Below are positions 43,586-53,525 of a stretch of DNA of 64,000 nt, one piece after another (positions within the stretch are counted from its first letter, which is position 1; every line of letters begins with the position of its first letter). The notes below the pieces were generated by a model. The model did not search any database. It worked only from the letters and a program-made list of their open reading frames with translations, and had not been told where the DNA came from. Source of the stretch: Dactylosporangium sucinum (GTDB lineage Bacteria > Actinomycetota > Actinomycetes > Mycobacteriales > Micromonosporaceae); the NCBI RefSeq assembly GCF_014647515.1, contig NZ_BMPI01000042.1:37378-101377 (forward strand). Direction: 5' to 3'. A program made the translations under genes and the position numbers.

Positions 43586-45790
43586 TCAGACCTCGGCCCG
43601 CTGGGCCGGGGCCGGCGACACCGGGATGCGCTCCGGCTCGTCGACCGGCGGGCCGGCCTTCGAGCCCAGGACGCTGAGCAGGGCCGGGGCGAGCAGCGAC
43701 CGCACGACGAACGCGTCGATGAGCACCCCGGCGCCCAGCGCGAAGGCAAGCTCGTGGAACGGCCGCAGCGGCACGATCCACAGCAGCCCGAAGCTGACCG
43801 CCAGGGTGAACGCGGCCGTGCGGATGGCCCGGGCCGAGTGCGGCAGCGTCACCGCCAGGGCCTCGCGCAGCGGTCGTTTCCGGGCCTCGCGCCAGGCCGG
43901 CCCGATGCCGAAGATGTTGTAGTCGGATCCGAGGGCCACCAGCAGTACCGCTGCCGCGAACGGCACATAGAACGTCAGACCGTCGGCGCCCAGCACGTCC
44001 TGGAACAGCCACGTGGTGAGCCCGAGCGTGGCGGCGATGGCCAGCACGCTGCACACCAGCAGGCCGACCGGCGCGACGAGGGCCCGCAGGAACAGCACCA
44101 GGAACAGCAGGTTGGCCAGCAGCGCGGCGATCGCGATGCGGCCGAGATCGGCGACGGTCTGGTCGACGATCACGTGGGCGACCGCGGTGTCGCCACCGAG
44201 GCTCGCCCTCGCCTCGCCGAGGCCGGCCGCGGCGAGCAGGCCGGGCAGCTGCTCGTCCAGCCGGGCGGCGGTGGCGACGGCGGTGGCGCCGAGCGGCTCG
44301 TCGGACAGGATGACCAGGAACCGGGCGGCACCGCCGTCCGGGGCCTTGAACACCGTGAGCTCCGGCGGAAGGCCGGTGGTGCCGGGGCCGAGCACCGCGG
44401 CGACGCCCTGGACACCGGCGAGCGACTGTTGGAGGCGGGTCAGCTCGGCGGCGCGTGCCGCGACGCCGTCGCCCTCGACCAGCACCTCCGTCGGCGACAG
44501 GATGCCGTCGGCGAAGCCGGCCTCCGCGGCGGCCGCCGCCGTGCGGGTGGGGTGGTCCGGGGGCAGCGCCTCGACGAACGAGACGCCGAGCTTGAGGTGC
44601 CGGGCCGGGAGGGCGGCGACGACGAGACCGGCGATGCAGAGCAGCAGCAGGGGCAGGGCGAACCAGCAGCGGGTGAGCAGCCGCGACCACCAGCGGCCGC
44701 GGGCCGGCCGGACCGGCCGGTCGGCATCCGCGTGCGGCGTCGTCGTGGATCGGAACGCCGCCCGGCCGAGGATCGCCAGCAGGGCCGGGACCAGTGTCAC
44801 CGCCACGACCAGGCCGATGAGGATGGCGAGGGCCATGCCCGGTCCGAAGGCGCGGAACGCCGGCGATCCGGCGACGACGAGCGCCCCGGTCCCGGCGGCG
44901 GCCGTCGCGCCCGCGGTGGCGACGATCGGCGTGAACCGGGCGGTGGCGTGGCGGGCGGCGGCGAGGCGGTCCTCACCGGCGGCGAGCCGCGATCGCACCC
45001 CGGACAGGTAGAACACGACGTAGTCGGTGACGACGCCGAGCAGCAGCGCGACGAGCAGCGGCTGGGTCTCCTGCGGCACCGGCACCCCGAGCCGCACCGC
45101 GAGCTCGCCGCCGACGTGCAGCGTCAGCAGCGTCGCCACCCCGGCGACGGCGAGCGCGACGAGCGGCGCGACCAGCGACCGGAACGCGGCCGCGACGATG
45201 AGGAACACGAACGCGACCGTGATCGCCTCCAGCCACGGCAGCGACGACTGGACGAGCCGGGCCTGCTCGACCCGCGCCGGCACCGAGCCGGTGATGCCGA
45301 CGACCGCGTCGTCCGCGCCGTAGTGTTCGGCGACGAACCGCTCGGCCGCCGCGACCTGGCCGGCGAACGTCACGTCGGGGTCGGTGAACAGCAGCGTCAC
45401 GATCGTCGTGCCGTCCTCGGCCGAGCCGGGGAACAGCCCGAGGGTGTTCATCACCGGCACCGCGGCCCGGATCGGCCCGGCGTCGCCGGCCGTGCCGTCG
45501 CCGACCGACCGGGCCCGGGCCACCGCCTCGGCCTGGACCTGCTGCGACAGGCCGCCCGGGTCGCGCTGGACCACCGCGACCCGGCTGAGCAGCGGGAAGC
45601 CGAACCGTTCGAAGGAGCGCAGCTCGCTGCGCACCGCCGGGTTGTCGGCGGAGACCAGCTGCTCGAGGTCACTGCCGCCCTGGCCGGCGGCGGGCAGGAA
45701 CACCAGCGACGCGGCGACGGCGGCCGCCCAGGCGGCGACGATCGGCCAGCGCAGCAACACGACGATCCGGGCGTACGAGCGCAGCAGCAT
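43586..45790 (-). CDS. MMPL/RND-family transporter
   Basis: The 734-residue protein has about 12 helices in two repeats, each after a large outside loop. Motifs are PLLVALLLGVVTDYVVFYLSG (first repeat, Asp-Tyr pair) and VALGSDYNIFGIGPAWREA (second), typical of actinobacterial MMPL exporters of lipids. Start is taken at ATG 45790 (MLLRSYARIV) rather than 24 bases upstream. The cargo is unknown. Confidence 0.92.
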   Translation of the reverse strand: MLLRSYARIVVLLRWPIVAAWAAAVAASLVFLPAAGQGGSDLEQLVSADNPAVRSELRSFERFGFPLLSRVAVVQRDPGGLSQQVQAEAVARARSVGDGTAGDAGPIRAAVPVMNTLGLFPGSAEDGTTIVTLLFTDPDVTFAGQVAAAERFVAEHYGADDAVVGITGSVPARVEQARLVQSSLPWLEAITVAFVFLIVAAAFRSLVAPLVALAVAGVATLLTLHVGGELAVRLGVPVPQETQPLLVALLLGVVTDYVVFYLSGVRSRLAAGEDRLAAARHATARFTPIVATAGATAAAGTGALVVAGSPAFRAFGPGMALAILIGLVVAVTLVPALLAILGRAAFRSTTTPHADADRPVRPARGRWWSRLLTRCWFALPLLLLCIAGLVVAALPARHLKLGVSFVEALPPDHPTRTAAAAAEAGFADGILSPTEVLVEGDGVAARAAELTRLQQSLAGVQGVAAVLGPGTTGLPPELTVFKAPDGGAARFLVILSDEPLGATAVATAARLDEQLPGLLAAAGLGEARASLGGDTAVAHVIVDQTVADLGRIAIAALLANLLFLVLFLRALVAPVGLLVCSVLAIAATLGLTTWLFQDVLGADGLTFYVPFAAAVLLVALGSDYNIFGIGPAWREARKRPLREALAVTLPHSARAIRTAAFTLAVSFGLLWIVPLRPFHELAFALGAGVLIDAFVVRSLLAPALLSVLGSKAGPPVDEPERIPVSPAPAQRAEV

Positions 45791-45836
45791 GCCCGGTGGA
45801 TACCCCGCCGCCAATTCGGAAAACGGTGCCCCTCGA

Positions 45837-46466
45837 TCAGCGGACGATCTCCACGCCCCGCACGCCGTCGAGCCGGCGCAGCGCCTCGGCGATCGCCGGC
45901 AACGACGCGGTGCCGTCGGCGCGCGCCGTGAGCACGAGCGTCTGGTCGTGCCCGGCGTACTCGATCCGCAGCACGCGCGCGGCGGGCAGGGCCGCGACCG
46001 CTTCCCGCTCGACGACGTCGAGCGGGAAGTCCGGGGCCAGCGTCAGCGTCACCCGTACGCGCTGCCGGTCGGGCAGCCAGTGCGCCTCCGCCATCTTGAA
46101 CAGCCACAGCGCGGCGACCGCGACCGCCGTGGCCGCGACCGCCGGCCAGTACAGCCGCAGGCCGGTGACCACGCCGATCGCCGCGGTCACCCACAGCGAC
46201 GCCGCGGTCGTCAGGCCGCTGATGTTGACGCCCTCGCGCAGGATCGCGCCGGCGCCGAGGAAGCCGATGCCGGTCACCACCTGCGCCGCGATCCGGGTCG
46301 GGTCGACGCCGACCTCGTACCCCGCGATCGTGAACAGCGACGCGCCGCCCGCCACGAGCATGTGCGTGCGCAGGCCGGCGGGCTGCGCGCCCAGCTCCCG
46401 CTCCAGCCCGACGACGGCGCCGAGCAGGATGGCGAGCAGAAACGTCGGGATCACGGTCCATTCCAT
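45837..46466 (-). CDS. MgtC/SapB-family membrane protein
   Basis: The 209-residue protein has the MgtC core: LLAILLGAVVGLERELGAQP, GLRTHMLVAGGASLF, RIAAQVVTGIGFLGAGAILR, NISGLTTAASLWVTAAIGVV. A C-terminal ACT-like domain of about 80 residues follows, ending VRGVEIVR. Members modulate F-type ATPase or magnesium stress in pathogens; here the role is unknown. ATG 46466 preferred. Confidence 0.9.
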   Translation of the reverse strand: MEWTVIPTFLLAILLGAVVGLERELGAQPAGLRTHMLVAGGASLFTIAGYEVGVDPTRIAAQVVTGIGFLGAGAILREGVNISGLTTAASLWVTAAIGVVTGLRLYWPAVAATAVAVAALWLFKMAEAHWLPDRQRVRVTLTLAPDFPLDVVEREAVAALPAARVLRIEYAGHDQTLVLTARADGTASLPAIAEALRRLDGVRGVEIVR

Positions 46467-46535
46467 CGCCACCGCATACCGAACCGTCGCGCTTCGAAAC
46501 TTGGATCCGAATCATCGTTCACTTACCGTCGACGG

Positions 46536-47321
46536 ATGGAAGATCTCGTGCTCGCCGAGCGCCGCGGGCCGGTGCTGGTGCTCACCCTCAACCGGCCGGA
46601 CCGGCTCAACGCGTGGACGAACGAGCTGGAGGACGAGTACTTCGCCCGCCTCGACGAGGCCGAGGAGGACCCGTCCGTGCGGGCGGTCGTGGTCACCGGG
46701 GCCGGCCGCGGGTTCTGCGCCGGCGCCGACCTGGCGGCGCTCGCCGCCATCACCGAGGGGGTCGCCGTCCAGCCCCGGCCGCGGCCCCGCACCTTCCCGC
46801 TGACGCTGCGCAAGCCGCTGATCGCGGCGATCAACGGCCCGGCCGCCGGCCTCGGCCTGGTGGAGGCGTTGTACTGCGACCTGCGCTTCGCCACGCCCGA
46901 GGCGAAGCTGACGACGTCGTTCGCGCAGCGCGGCCTCGTCGCCGAGTACGGCATCGCATGGCTGTTGCCCCGGCTCGTCGGGCTGAGCCGGGCCCTGGAC
47001 CTGCTGCTGTCGGCGCGGGTCGTCACCGGCGCCGAGGCCCTCGCGATCGGCCTCGTCGACCGGGTCGTCGACGCCGCCGAGCTGCTCGACACCGCCGTCG
47101 CCTACGCGCGGGCCCTCGCCGACACGTGCGCGCCGGCGTCGATGGCGACGATCAAGGCGCAGGTGTACGCGGCGCTCGACACCGACCTCGCCACCGCGGT
47201 CGCCGAGTCGGAGCGGCTCATGGCCGAGTCGTTCACCGGCCCCGACCTGGCCGAGGGCATCCGCAGCTACCTGGAACGCCGGCCGCCGGCCTTCCCGGGC
47301 CTGCCGCCTACCGCTCGCTGA
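46536..47321 (+). CDS. Enoyl-CoA hydratase/isomerase family protein
   Basis: The 261-residue crotonase has LVLTLNRPDRLNAWTNELED, the first oxyanion part GRGFCAGADLAALAAI, the second KPLIAAINGPAAGLGLVEAL and DLRFATPEAKLTTSFAQRGL. The catalytic Glu positions cannot be assigned securely (GLVAEYG has one Glu). It acts on acyl-CoA substrates in the cytoplasm. Its 3' end overlaps the convergent channel gene by 14 bases. Confidence 0.92.
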   Translation: MEDLVLAERRGPVLVLTLNRPDRLNAWTNELEDEYFARLDEAEEDPSVRAVVVTGAGRGFCAGADLAALAAITEGVAVQPRPRPRTFPLTLRKPLIAAINGPAAGLGLVEALYCDLRFATPEAKLTTSFAQRGLVAEYGIAWLLPRLVGLSRALDLLLSARVVTGAEALAIGLVDRVVDAAELLDTAVAYARALADTCAPASMATIKAQVYAALDTDLATAVAESERLMAESFTGPDLAEGIRSYLERRPPAFPGLPPTAR

Positions 47322-47745
47322 GCGGCGTGCCGCGCTCGGCCTCCATGCGCTCCAGCGTCGCCCGGATGGCCCGCAGGTGCTGCTTGATCTCCTCCTGCTC
47401 CTCGTGGCGGAACGCGTCGTTGTCCACGATGAGCTTGCTGGCGAAGTGGGCGGTGATGAGCGGGATGACGACCAGGACCATGATGGAGATCAGCAGCCCG
47501 GCGACGATCCGCCCGGGCACCGTGGTCGGATAGGCGTCGCCGTAGCCGACGGTCGAGGCGGTGACGACGGCCCACCAGAACGAGTCGCCGATGCTCTTCT
47601 CCTCGAAGACGCTGTACAGCGCGCCGCTGACCAGCATCAGGGCGAGGTAGGTCGCCACCGTGGCCTTCACGGAGTTGGCGATCCAGATCAGGCCGCCGAA
47701 CACCGCCTTCACACCGGCCGCCACCGCGGCAAGCATTCCACGCAT
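47308..47745 (-). CDS. Two-helix potassium channel
   Basis: The 145-residue protein has TM1 (ATYLALMLVSGALYSVF), pore helix and filter TASTVGYGDAYPTTVPGR, and TM2 (IVAGLLISIMVLVVIPLITA). The TVGYGD filter gives potassium selectivity; four subunits are needed. The tail (EEQEEIKQHLRAIRATLERM) is a charged coiled coil that probably tetramerises. Confidence 0.94.
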   Translation of the reverse strand: MRGMLAAVAAGVKAVFGGLIWIANSVKATVATYLALMLVSGALYSVFEEKSIGDSFWWAVVTASTVGYGDAYPTTVPGRIVAGLLISIMVLVVIPLITAHFASKLIVDNDAFRHEEQEEIKQHLRAIRATLERMEAERGTPLSER

Positions 47746-47853
47746 CGAGGCGGCTCCCGTCGCGGCCCGGTTGTCCCTGCTTGGGGCCGTAGTATCGCAT
47801 CCCGGAAGCCCGCCGGACCGTCACTTCCCCGACGCCAGTTTGTGCAACAGGGC

Positions 47854-49854
47854 CTAGTCGTCGGGGACGTCGTCGCCCGGGTCGAAGTGCTCCTCCAGGG
47901 CGTAGTCCTCCACGCCGTACTCCTCCATCAGCGCTTCGGCCTCGGCGTCGCGGGACTGGGCGCGCAGGCTGCGGGTGAGCAGGACGGCGGCGGTCCAGGC
48001 GACGTCCTCGTCGCCGTCCTCCAGCGACGGCCGGGCGACCTCCTCGGCCTCGACGGCCCGGCCCAGGCGCAGCAGGAGGTGGGCCTTCCGCAGCGGGAAC
48101 GGGTGCGGCTCGACCCGCGCGAGGGCGCCATCGAGATCGCCGAGCTGCTCCAGCACCCGCGACAGCCGCGCCTGCAGGTCCGGCAGCTCGGCGGCGGGGA
48201 CGTGGCCGGCCGCGACGAGCGCGTCGAGGCGCGCCAGCAGGGCCTCGGCGGCGGGCGACGCCTCGAACAGCCGCGGGAGGGCCTTGCGCAGGCAGCGCAG
48301 CTCCGCGCCCGGGTCGTCGGCGGCGCGGTGCAGGTCGGCCGCCCGCACGAGCTGGTCGACGGCCCGCGACCAGTCCATCGCGTTGATCGTCTGCTCCAGC
48401 AGTGCCGCGGGAGCCGGCACCGACGGGGGCAGCGACTCGGCCGCGAGCAGCTCGTCGACGAGCGCCGCGACGAGGTGCCGGCGGTTGCTTCGGCCGTAGA
48501 GCTCGACCAGGAGATACCGCGCGCTCATCGCGTCCTCGGTGAGGCCGGCCCCGTCGAGGCTGCGCTGGGCCTCCTCCGCCGTCTCGATCGCGTCGCCCCA
48601 CTGGGCGGCGTTGCGCAGGGCGTAGGCGACCTCCAGCTGGGTGCGGGCCGCCCCCTCCCGGTCACCGGCCGCGGTCAGGTCGGCGACCTTCCGCACGAGC
48701 GCGGCCGTCGCCTCGCCGCCCCGCGCGGGCGCGATCGGCCGGCCGCTGAGCACGGTGAGCGGCAGCTCCTCGACGATGGGCGCCGCCGCGAGCCGCGCCT
48801 CGATGCGCCGGCCATGGTGGTCGTTGCCGTTGCGGGCGTCGAACTCGGCGGCCAGCTTGCGGGCGAGCACGGCCAGCTCGTCGTGGGTCTGGCCGACCGT
48901 CGACACCCAGTGGCGGGTCCCGTCGTCGCTGCTCCGGTGGATCGGCGCGTCCGCGTCGCCGCGCTCGGCGAGGCGGCGCAGCACCAGCGCCGCGCCGGAG
49001 GCGAACTCCAGCGCCGCATACGGCGAGGAGGGCCGGTCGAGCCACGGCAGGTGCCGCTCGACGATCGGCAGCGCGTGCCGCTCGTTGCCGGACAACCCGC
49101 AGAACTCCAGGTTGAGCCCGATCAGCTCGAGGTGGTGGCGGCTGTCCCGGATCCGCTCGTAGGCCCGCTTGTGCCCCTGCACCGCCTCGTCGATCCGGCC
49201 GGTGCGCAGGTAGGCCATGAGCAGCTCGCTGAGCATCCAGTGTGGCTGCTCGGTGCAGCCGCCGTTGGCGTAGGGCGAGCCGACCTCGACCGCCTCCTCG
49301 TACCGCCCGGCGGCGACGAGGTGGGCGACGTGCCCCGACGGGACGCAGGCGGCGCAGTCGGAGAGGGCGTCGCGGCGGGCGGTGAGCATCTCGCCATACC
49401 ACCGGGACGCGCCGGCGAGGTCGCCGAGGTGCTGCGCGACGAGCCCGCGGTGCTGGAACACGGCGTGCAGGCTGTGGCCGCCCTCCTGGTAGCGGCGCTG
49501 CATGTCGTCGAGCAGCCCGGTCGCGCGGTCGAGGGGCACGCCGGGGAACTGGGTGATCTCCCAGACGACCCACTTGTACTGCCACAGCAGCTGGTGCGCG
49601 TCGTACCCGGTGGTGAGCTCCGGCTGGCGGTCGAAGGTCGCCAGGCACCAGGAGAACGCGGTCAGCACCCGCGCATACTCGCCGCCGTGGTGCAGGTCGG
49701 AGATCGCGCTCATCCGGGCCCGGAACCCGAACGCCGCGTTGCCCGCCGCGTCGGCGTGGCGGAACACCGCGTCCAGGGCGGCCCAGCGCGCCGGGCCGCG
49801 CTCCAGCCCATACGCCTCCGTGAGCATCCGCTGCAGGTCCGGCTCGGGTGTCAT
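47854..49854 (-). CDS. Tetratricopeptide-repeat protein, partner of Hsp90
   Basis: The 666-residue protein is all helical with TPR-like pairs throughout (WYGEMLTARRDAL, GRYEEAVEVGSPYANGG, TGRIDEAVQGHKRAYERI, AAQWGDAIETAEEAQRSLDG, LGDLDGALARVEPHPF) and an acidic end (DPGDDVPDD). It starts at ATG 49854 inside an 86-bp repeat and directly follows the Hsp90 gene, so it is probably a co-chaperone or client adaptor. No signal peptide. Confidence 0.85.
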   Translation of the reverse strand: MTPEPDLQRMLTEAYGLERGPARWAALDAVFRHADAAGNAAFGFRARMSAISDLHHGGEYARVLTAFSWCLATFDRQPELTTGYDAHQLLWQYKWVVWEITQFPGVPLDRATGLLDDMQRRYQEGGHSLHAVFQHRGLVAQHLGDLAGASRWYGEMLTARRDALSDCAACVPSGHVAHLVAAGRYEEAVEVGSPYANGGCTEQPHWMLSELLMAYLRTGRIDEAVQGHKRAYERIRDSRHHLELIGLNLEFCGLSGNERHALPIVERHLPWLDRPSSPYAALEFASGAALVLRRLAERGDADAPIHRSSDDGTRHWVSTVGQTHDELAVLARKLAAEFDARNGNDHHGRRIEARLAAAPIVEELPLTVLSGRPIAPARGGEATAALVRKVADLTAAGDREGAARTQLEVAYALRNAAQWGDAIETAEEAQRSLDGAGLTEDAMSARYLLVELYGRSNRRHLVAALVDELLAAESLPPSVPAPAALLEQTINAMDWSRAVDQLVRAADLHRAADDPGAELRCLRKALPRLFEASPAAEALLARLDALVAAGHVPAAELPDLQARLSRVLEQLGDLDGALARVEPHPFPLRKAHLLLRLGRAVEAEEVARPSLEDGDEDVAWTAAVLLTRSLRAQSRDAEAEALMEEYGVEDYALEEHFDPGDDVPDD

Positions 49855-49937
49855 GCGTCCTCCGCTTCGCTCCGGCCGCATGCCTTCAGGCTGAGCCCAT
49901 GATGACCGGCCCCTCCGCGCCGCTCCGGACCGGTCAT
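49851..49937 (-). repeat. Copy of the 86-bp intergenic element (Hsp90-TPR junction)
   Basis: On the minus strand this reads CATGACCGG..., GGCCGGTCATCATGGGCTCA near the middle, AAGGCATGCGGCCGGAGCG and GCGGAGGACGCATGA at the end. It is about 90% identical to the tandem units at 63825-64000. It spans the whole spacer, from the Hsp90 stop to the TPR start, and supplies the ribosome-binding site (GGAGG) of the TPR gene. Confidence 0.85.
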
Positions 49938-51718
49938 GACCGTCCCTCCAGCGCGATCCGCAGCAGGCCCAGCAGCGACTGGTTGAAGGCCGCGGTGGCG
50001 GCCGGAGTCAGCGGCTGGCGGGCCAGCAGCAGCGCCTGGGTGAACAGGCCCTCGATCGCATACGTCGTCAGCTGCTCGTCGCCGGCGTTCATCGCCTCCC
50101 GCGCGAGCGGGTTGCGGTGGTTGAGCACCAGCCGCGGACGCTCGTCGCGGCCGGTCGCGACGGCGCCGAGCAGCGACGCCCACAGCTCGTCGGCGTCGGC
50201 CTGGACGCGGCGCAGGTCGCCCTGGAACGCGGCCTCCCCGTCGAGCAGATACAGCGCGGGCAGGCTCGGCGGGTCGAACGCGCGCACCGACACCTCGACG
50301 CCCTGCCGGTCGAGCACCCGCTGGGCGAGCGCCAGGAACGGCCGGATCGCCGCCGACTCCTCGGCCGACAGGTGCTCCAGCCGCATCGACAGGTCGGCCG
50401 GGGTGAGCACCTCCACCACGACGTCCTCTGCGGCGGCCGGCAGCCGTTGCAGCAGGCTCGCCTCGTAGACGTAGCCGGCGTTGACGAGCGGGATGCCCTG
50501 GGCCGCGGCCACCGACGACATCTGCCGGAACTCGTCGACCGACGACGTATACCGCACCACCCCGTAGCGGTCGTGGAACTCGGCCAGGGTCAGCGGCCCG
50601 ACGTTGGTCTCGAACGGCCAGCACTCGTGGATCAGGCGCAGCATCTCGTCGTCGTGCACCGCGAGGGCCTTCACGCCGAGGTGGTGCGTCTGCAGGAAGG
50701 TGCTCAGCCGGCTCGGGTCGGTCGCGGCCAGGCCGGCCAGCCACCGGCGCAGGCCGCTGCCGAGTGTCTCGCGGACCTGCTCCAGCAGGCTGTCGTCGTA
50801 GAGCGCCTCGCGGCTCGCGGTCGGCCGCAGCTCGGTGGTGTCCACCACGCACCGGACGAAGAACGCCCACGGCGGCAGCAGGCCCTCGACGTCCTCGGCC
50901 AGGAGCATCTGCTTGAGATACACCCGGTGGGCCACCCGCATCGCCGGGTTGGCCGGGGCCGGCAGCACGAACGCGACGCCCCGCACGCCGCCCTCCGGCG
51001 CCGCCAGCTCCACGACGTCGAACGGCGTGAACCCGAACGCCTCCTGCGCGTAGCCGGCCAGCCGCGCCCACCGGGCCGCCGGCGACTCGCCCGGCGGGGA
51101 CTCCCACGGCGGCAGCCCCGTCGTCACCGTGCCGGCGCCGACGCGCACGCCGATCGGCAGCATCGAGCCATACAGCGTGGCCAGCTCCCGCACGGTCCGC
51201 TCGGCCAGCCAGTGCTCCTCCCCGCGCCGGGGCACCAGCGTGACGGTCGTGCCCGGCGCGGCCCGCTGCTCGGCCGGCAGCTCCACCGCGTAGCGCCCGT
51301 CGCCGAACCCGGTCCACAGCACGGTCGGCTCGTCGCCGCAGCGGGTCACCACGCGGATCTCGTCGGCGACCATGAAGCACGACAGCAGGCCGATGCCGAA
51401 CTGCCCCAGGAACTCGTGCCGCGCGAACCCGAGGTCGTCGCGCTTCGAGCTGCGCCCGATCGTGGCCAGCAGGTCGTGCACCTGCGCCTCGGTGAGCCCG
51501 ATGCCCGTGTCGTGCACGCGCAGCGTGCCGTCGCCGGTGCGCTCCGGCGGCTCGAACCAGATGTCCCCGGCCGCCCGCGGCTCGCCCAGCCGCCGCGCGG
51601 TGATCGCGTCGACGGCGTTCTGCATCAGCTCGCGCACGTAGACCCGCGGCGTCGCGTAGAGATGGTGACTGAGCAGGTCGACGATCCCGCGCAGATCGAC
51701 CCTGAAGGTGAAACTCAC
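49934..51718 (-). CDS. htpG: Hsp90-family ATPase (HtpG-like)
   Basis: The 594-residue protein has the GHKL ATPase motifs YVRELMQNAVDAITARR (N-box), VHDTGIGLTEAQVHDLLATI (G1), HEFLGQFGIGLLSCFMVADE (G2 and lid) and the middle-domain RCVVDTTELRPTASREALYD. Length is near bacterial HtpG, although the C-terminal dimerisation part is divergent. It is a cytosolic chaperone. The spacer to the downstream TPR gene is one repeat unit, supporting a chaperone/co-chaperone pair. Confidence 0.9.
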   Translation of the reverse strand: MSFTFRVDLRGIVDLLSHHLYATPRVYVRELMQNAVDAITARRLGEPRAAGDIWFEPPERTGDGTLRVHDTGIGLTEAQVHDLLATIGRSSKRDDLGFARHEFLGQFGIGLLSCFMVADEIRVVTRCGDEPTVLWTGFGDGRYAVELPAEQRAAPGTTVTLVPRRGEEHWLAERTVRELATLYGSMLPIGVRVGAGTVTTGLPPWESPPGESPAARWARLAGYAQEAFGFTPFDVVELAAPEGGVRGVAFVLPAPANPAMRVAHRVYLKQMLLAEDVEGLLPPWAFFVRCVVDTTELRPTASREALYDDSLLEQVRETLGSGLRRWLAGLAATDPSRLSTFLQTHHLGVKALAVHDDEMLRLIHECWPFETNVGPLTLAEFHDRYGVVRYTSSVDEFRQMSSVAAAQGIPLVNAGYVYEASLLQRLPAAAEDVVVEVLTPADLSMRLEHLSAEESAAIRPFLALAQRVLDRQGVEVSVRAFDPPSLPALYLLDGEAAFQGDLRRVQADADELWASLLGAVATGRDERPRLVLNHRNPLAREAMNAGDEQLTTYAIEGLFTQALLLARQPLTPAATAAFNQSLLGLLRIALEGRS

Positions 51719-51813
51719 TGCCGCCCCCGTGCTCGGCCGACTCGGTGCCCGGGAGCATATCGGCCCCGGGGCACCGCGACAGCCCCGTCACATCGAGGCG
51801 GCTCAGTGCGTGC

Positions 51814-53481
51814 TCACGGCACGCCCGCCGGGTGGTAGTCGGTCGCCGACATGGCCTGGCCGAGCCGGATCAGCGGCTCGGGTGCGTCCAGCTCGTCCAT
51901 CACGGCCTCGATGAACACCATCCGGTCGCGGTTGGCGCCGGCGGTCTGCAACGCCTGCACCAGCTCGGCCTCGGTCGTGGCCCGGACGGTCACCGCGCGG
52001 CCGGCCGGGTCGAACGCCTCGACCAGCTTGTCGTAGCGCCAGGGCGCGATCGAGTTGTACTCCGCGTGCGCGCCCAGGATGCAGCGCTCCACCGTGTACC
52101 CGCCATTGTTGATCATCACGACGACCGGCTTCAGCCCGCGCCGCAGCACGGTCGACAGCTCCTGCGCCGTCAGCTGCAGCGACCCGTCGCCGATGAGCAG
52201 CACGTGCCGCCGCCCGGGCGCCGCGAGCAGCGCGCCGAGCAGCGCGGGCAGCGTGTACCCGATCGACCCCCACAGCGGCTGGCCGATGAACGAGCAGCCG
52301 CGCGGCAGCGGCAGCGCCGAGCCGCCCGCGTACGAGGTCCCCTGGTCGGCGATCACCACGTCGCCGGGCTCGAAGAACCCGGCCATCCGCGCCCAGAACC
52401 GCTGCTGCACCAGTTGCCCCGGCTGGGGCGCGCCCGGGCTGGTGCGCCGCCGGGCCGGGGTGATCGCCGCCGCCTGGCGCGCCCCCGCCCCGGCGAGGAC
52501 CTGCATCGCGTCGGGCATCGAGACGTGGGGGTACTGCCGGAGCCCGGCCGACGCGGCCGACGGATGCACGGCCACGACGCGGCGCGGGTCGATCTCCGGC
52601 ACCCCGCCGGTGACCGTGTCGGCGAACTGCGTGCCGATCGCCAGCAGGCAGTCGGCCCCCTCGATGGTCCGCCGCACGTCGGGGTCGCCGAGTCGCCCAC
52701 CGTACCCGCCCACGAACTGGTCGTGGTCCTCCGGGAACACGCCCTTGGCCGTGCTGAGTGTGGCCACGGGGCAGCCGAGCGCCTCGGCGAGCTTGAGCAG
52801 CTGCGCCGCATGGCCGTACCGGTCCACCTCGGGCCCGGCGAGCAGGGCCACGGACCCGGCGGCGCGCAGCCGCTCCCCGACGTCGTCCGCGAACCGCGCC
52901 AAAACCCCCCCGTCCGTGGTCGGCTCGGGCAGCGCGAGGGGCCCGTCGGGCGCCTCGATCGTCTGGTACGAGACGTCGCACGGCAGCATGAGGTACACCG
53001 GCCGCTTCGTGAGCCAGCAGAGGCCGAGCGCCCGGTCGATCTCGATGGCCGCGTTGTCCCGGTCGAGCATCACCTGCGCCGCCGTGTACTGCGCCGCGCA
53101 CGCCGCCGCCCGCGAGAAGTCCCCGTCCCCGGCGGTGTGGTGCACGGGCTGCTTCCCGCGCATCACGAACGTCGCCGGCGTCCCCACGATCGACACGACC
53201 GGCACCGACTCTGCGAACGCCCCGGCGATCCCGTTGAGCGCACTCAGCTCTCCGACGCTGAACGTCGTGACGACCGCACCGATCCCGTTCAACCGCGCGT
53301 AGCCGTCCGCCGCGTACGCCGCGTTGAGCTCGTTGCAGTTGCCGACCCACTCGATCCCGTCGGCGGCCTCGATCTGGTCGAGGAACTCCATCTCGTAGTC
53401 ACCGGGCACGCCGAAGATGTGCCGGACCCCGACCTCTTGCAGCCGTCGCAGGAGATGGTCACCAACCGTCATTTCCGCCAT
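51814..53481 (-). CDS. Thiamine-diphosphate 2-oxo-acid decarboxylase (pyruvate/indolepyruvate type)
   Basis: The 555-residue enzyme has the Glu loop NCNELNAAYAADGYAR, the paired histidines VHHTAGDGDF (about 113), and the TPP/Mg motif LIGDGSLQLTAQELSTVLRR ending MINNGGYTVE. The HH motif is typical of pyruvate, phenylpyruvate and indolepyruvate decarboxylases. It converts a 2-oxo acid to an aldehyde and CO2. It is monocistronic and the substrate is not evident. Confidence 0.92.
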   Translation of the reverse strand: MAEMTVGDHLLRRLQEVGVRHIFGVPGDYEMEFLDQIEAADGIEWVGNCNELNAAYAADGYARLNGIGAVVTTFSVGELSALNGIAGAFAESVPVVSIVGTPATFVMRGKQPVHHTAGDGDFSRAAACAAQYTAAQVMLDRDNAAIEIDRALGLCWLTKRPVYLMLPCDVSYQTIEAPDGPLALPEPTTDGGVLARFADDVGERLRAAGSVALLAGPEVDRYGHAAQLLKLAEALGCPVATLSTAKGVFPEDHDQFVGGYGGRLGDPDVRRTIEGADCLLAIGTQFADTVTGGVPEIDPRRVVAVHPSAASAGLRQYPHVSMPDAMQVLAGAGARQAAAITPARRRTSPGAPQPGQLVQQRFWARMAGFFEPGDVVIADQGTSYAGGSALPLPRGCSFIGQPLWGSIGYTLPALLGALLAAPGRRHVLLIGDGSLQLTAQELSTVLRRGLKPVVVMINNGGYTVERCILGAHAEYNSIAPWRYDKLVEAFDPAGRAVTVRATTEAELVQALQTAGANRDRMVFIEAVMDELDAPEPLIRLGQAMSATDYHPAGVP

Positions 53482-53525
53482 GGCTCAGCCTTCCGATGTC
53501 GACGTCCGGATCGGGCCCGCCCGCC

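Noticed and set aside
41165..45931. Long plus-strand frames over the MFS and MMPL genes
   Set aside because: Low-complexity hydrophilic products opposite membrane proteins; no start signals.
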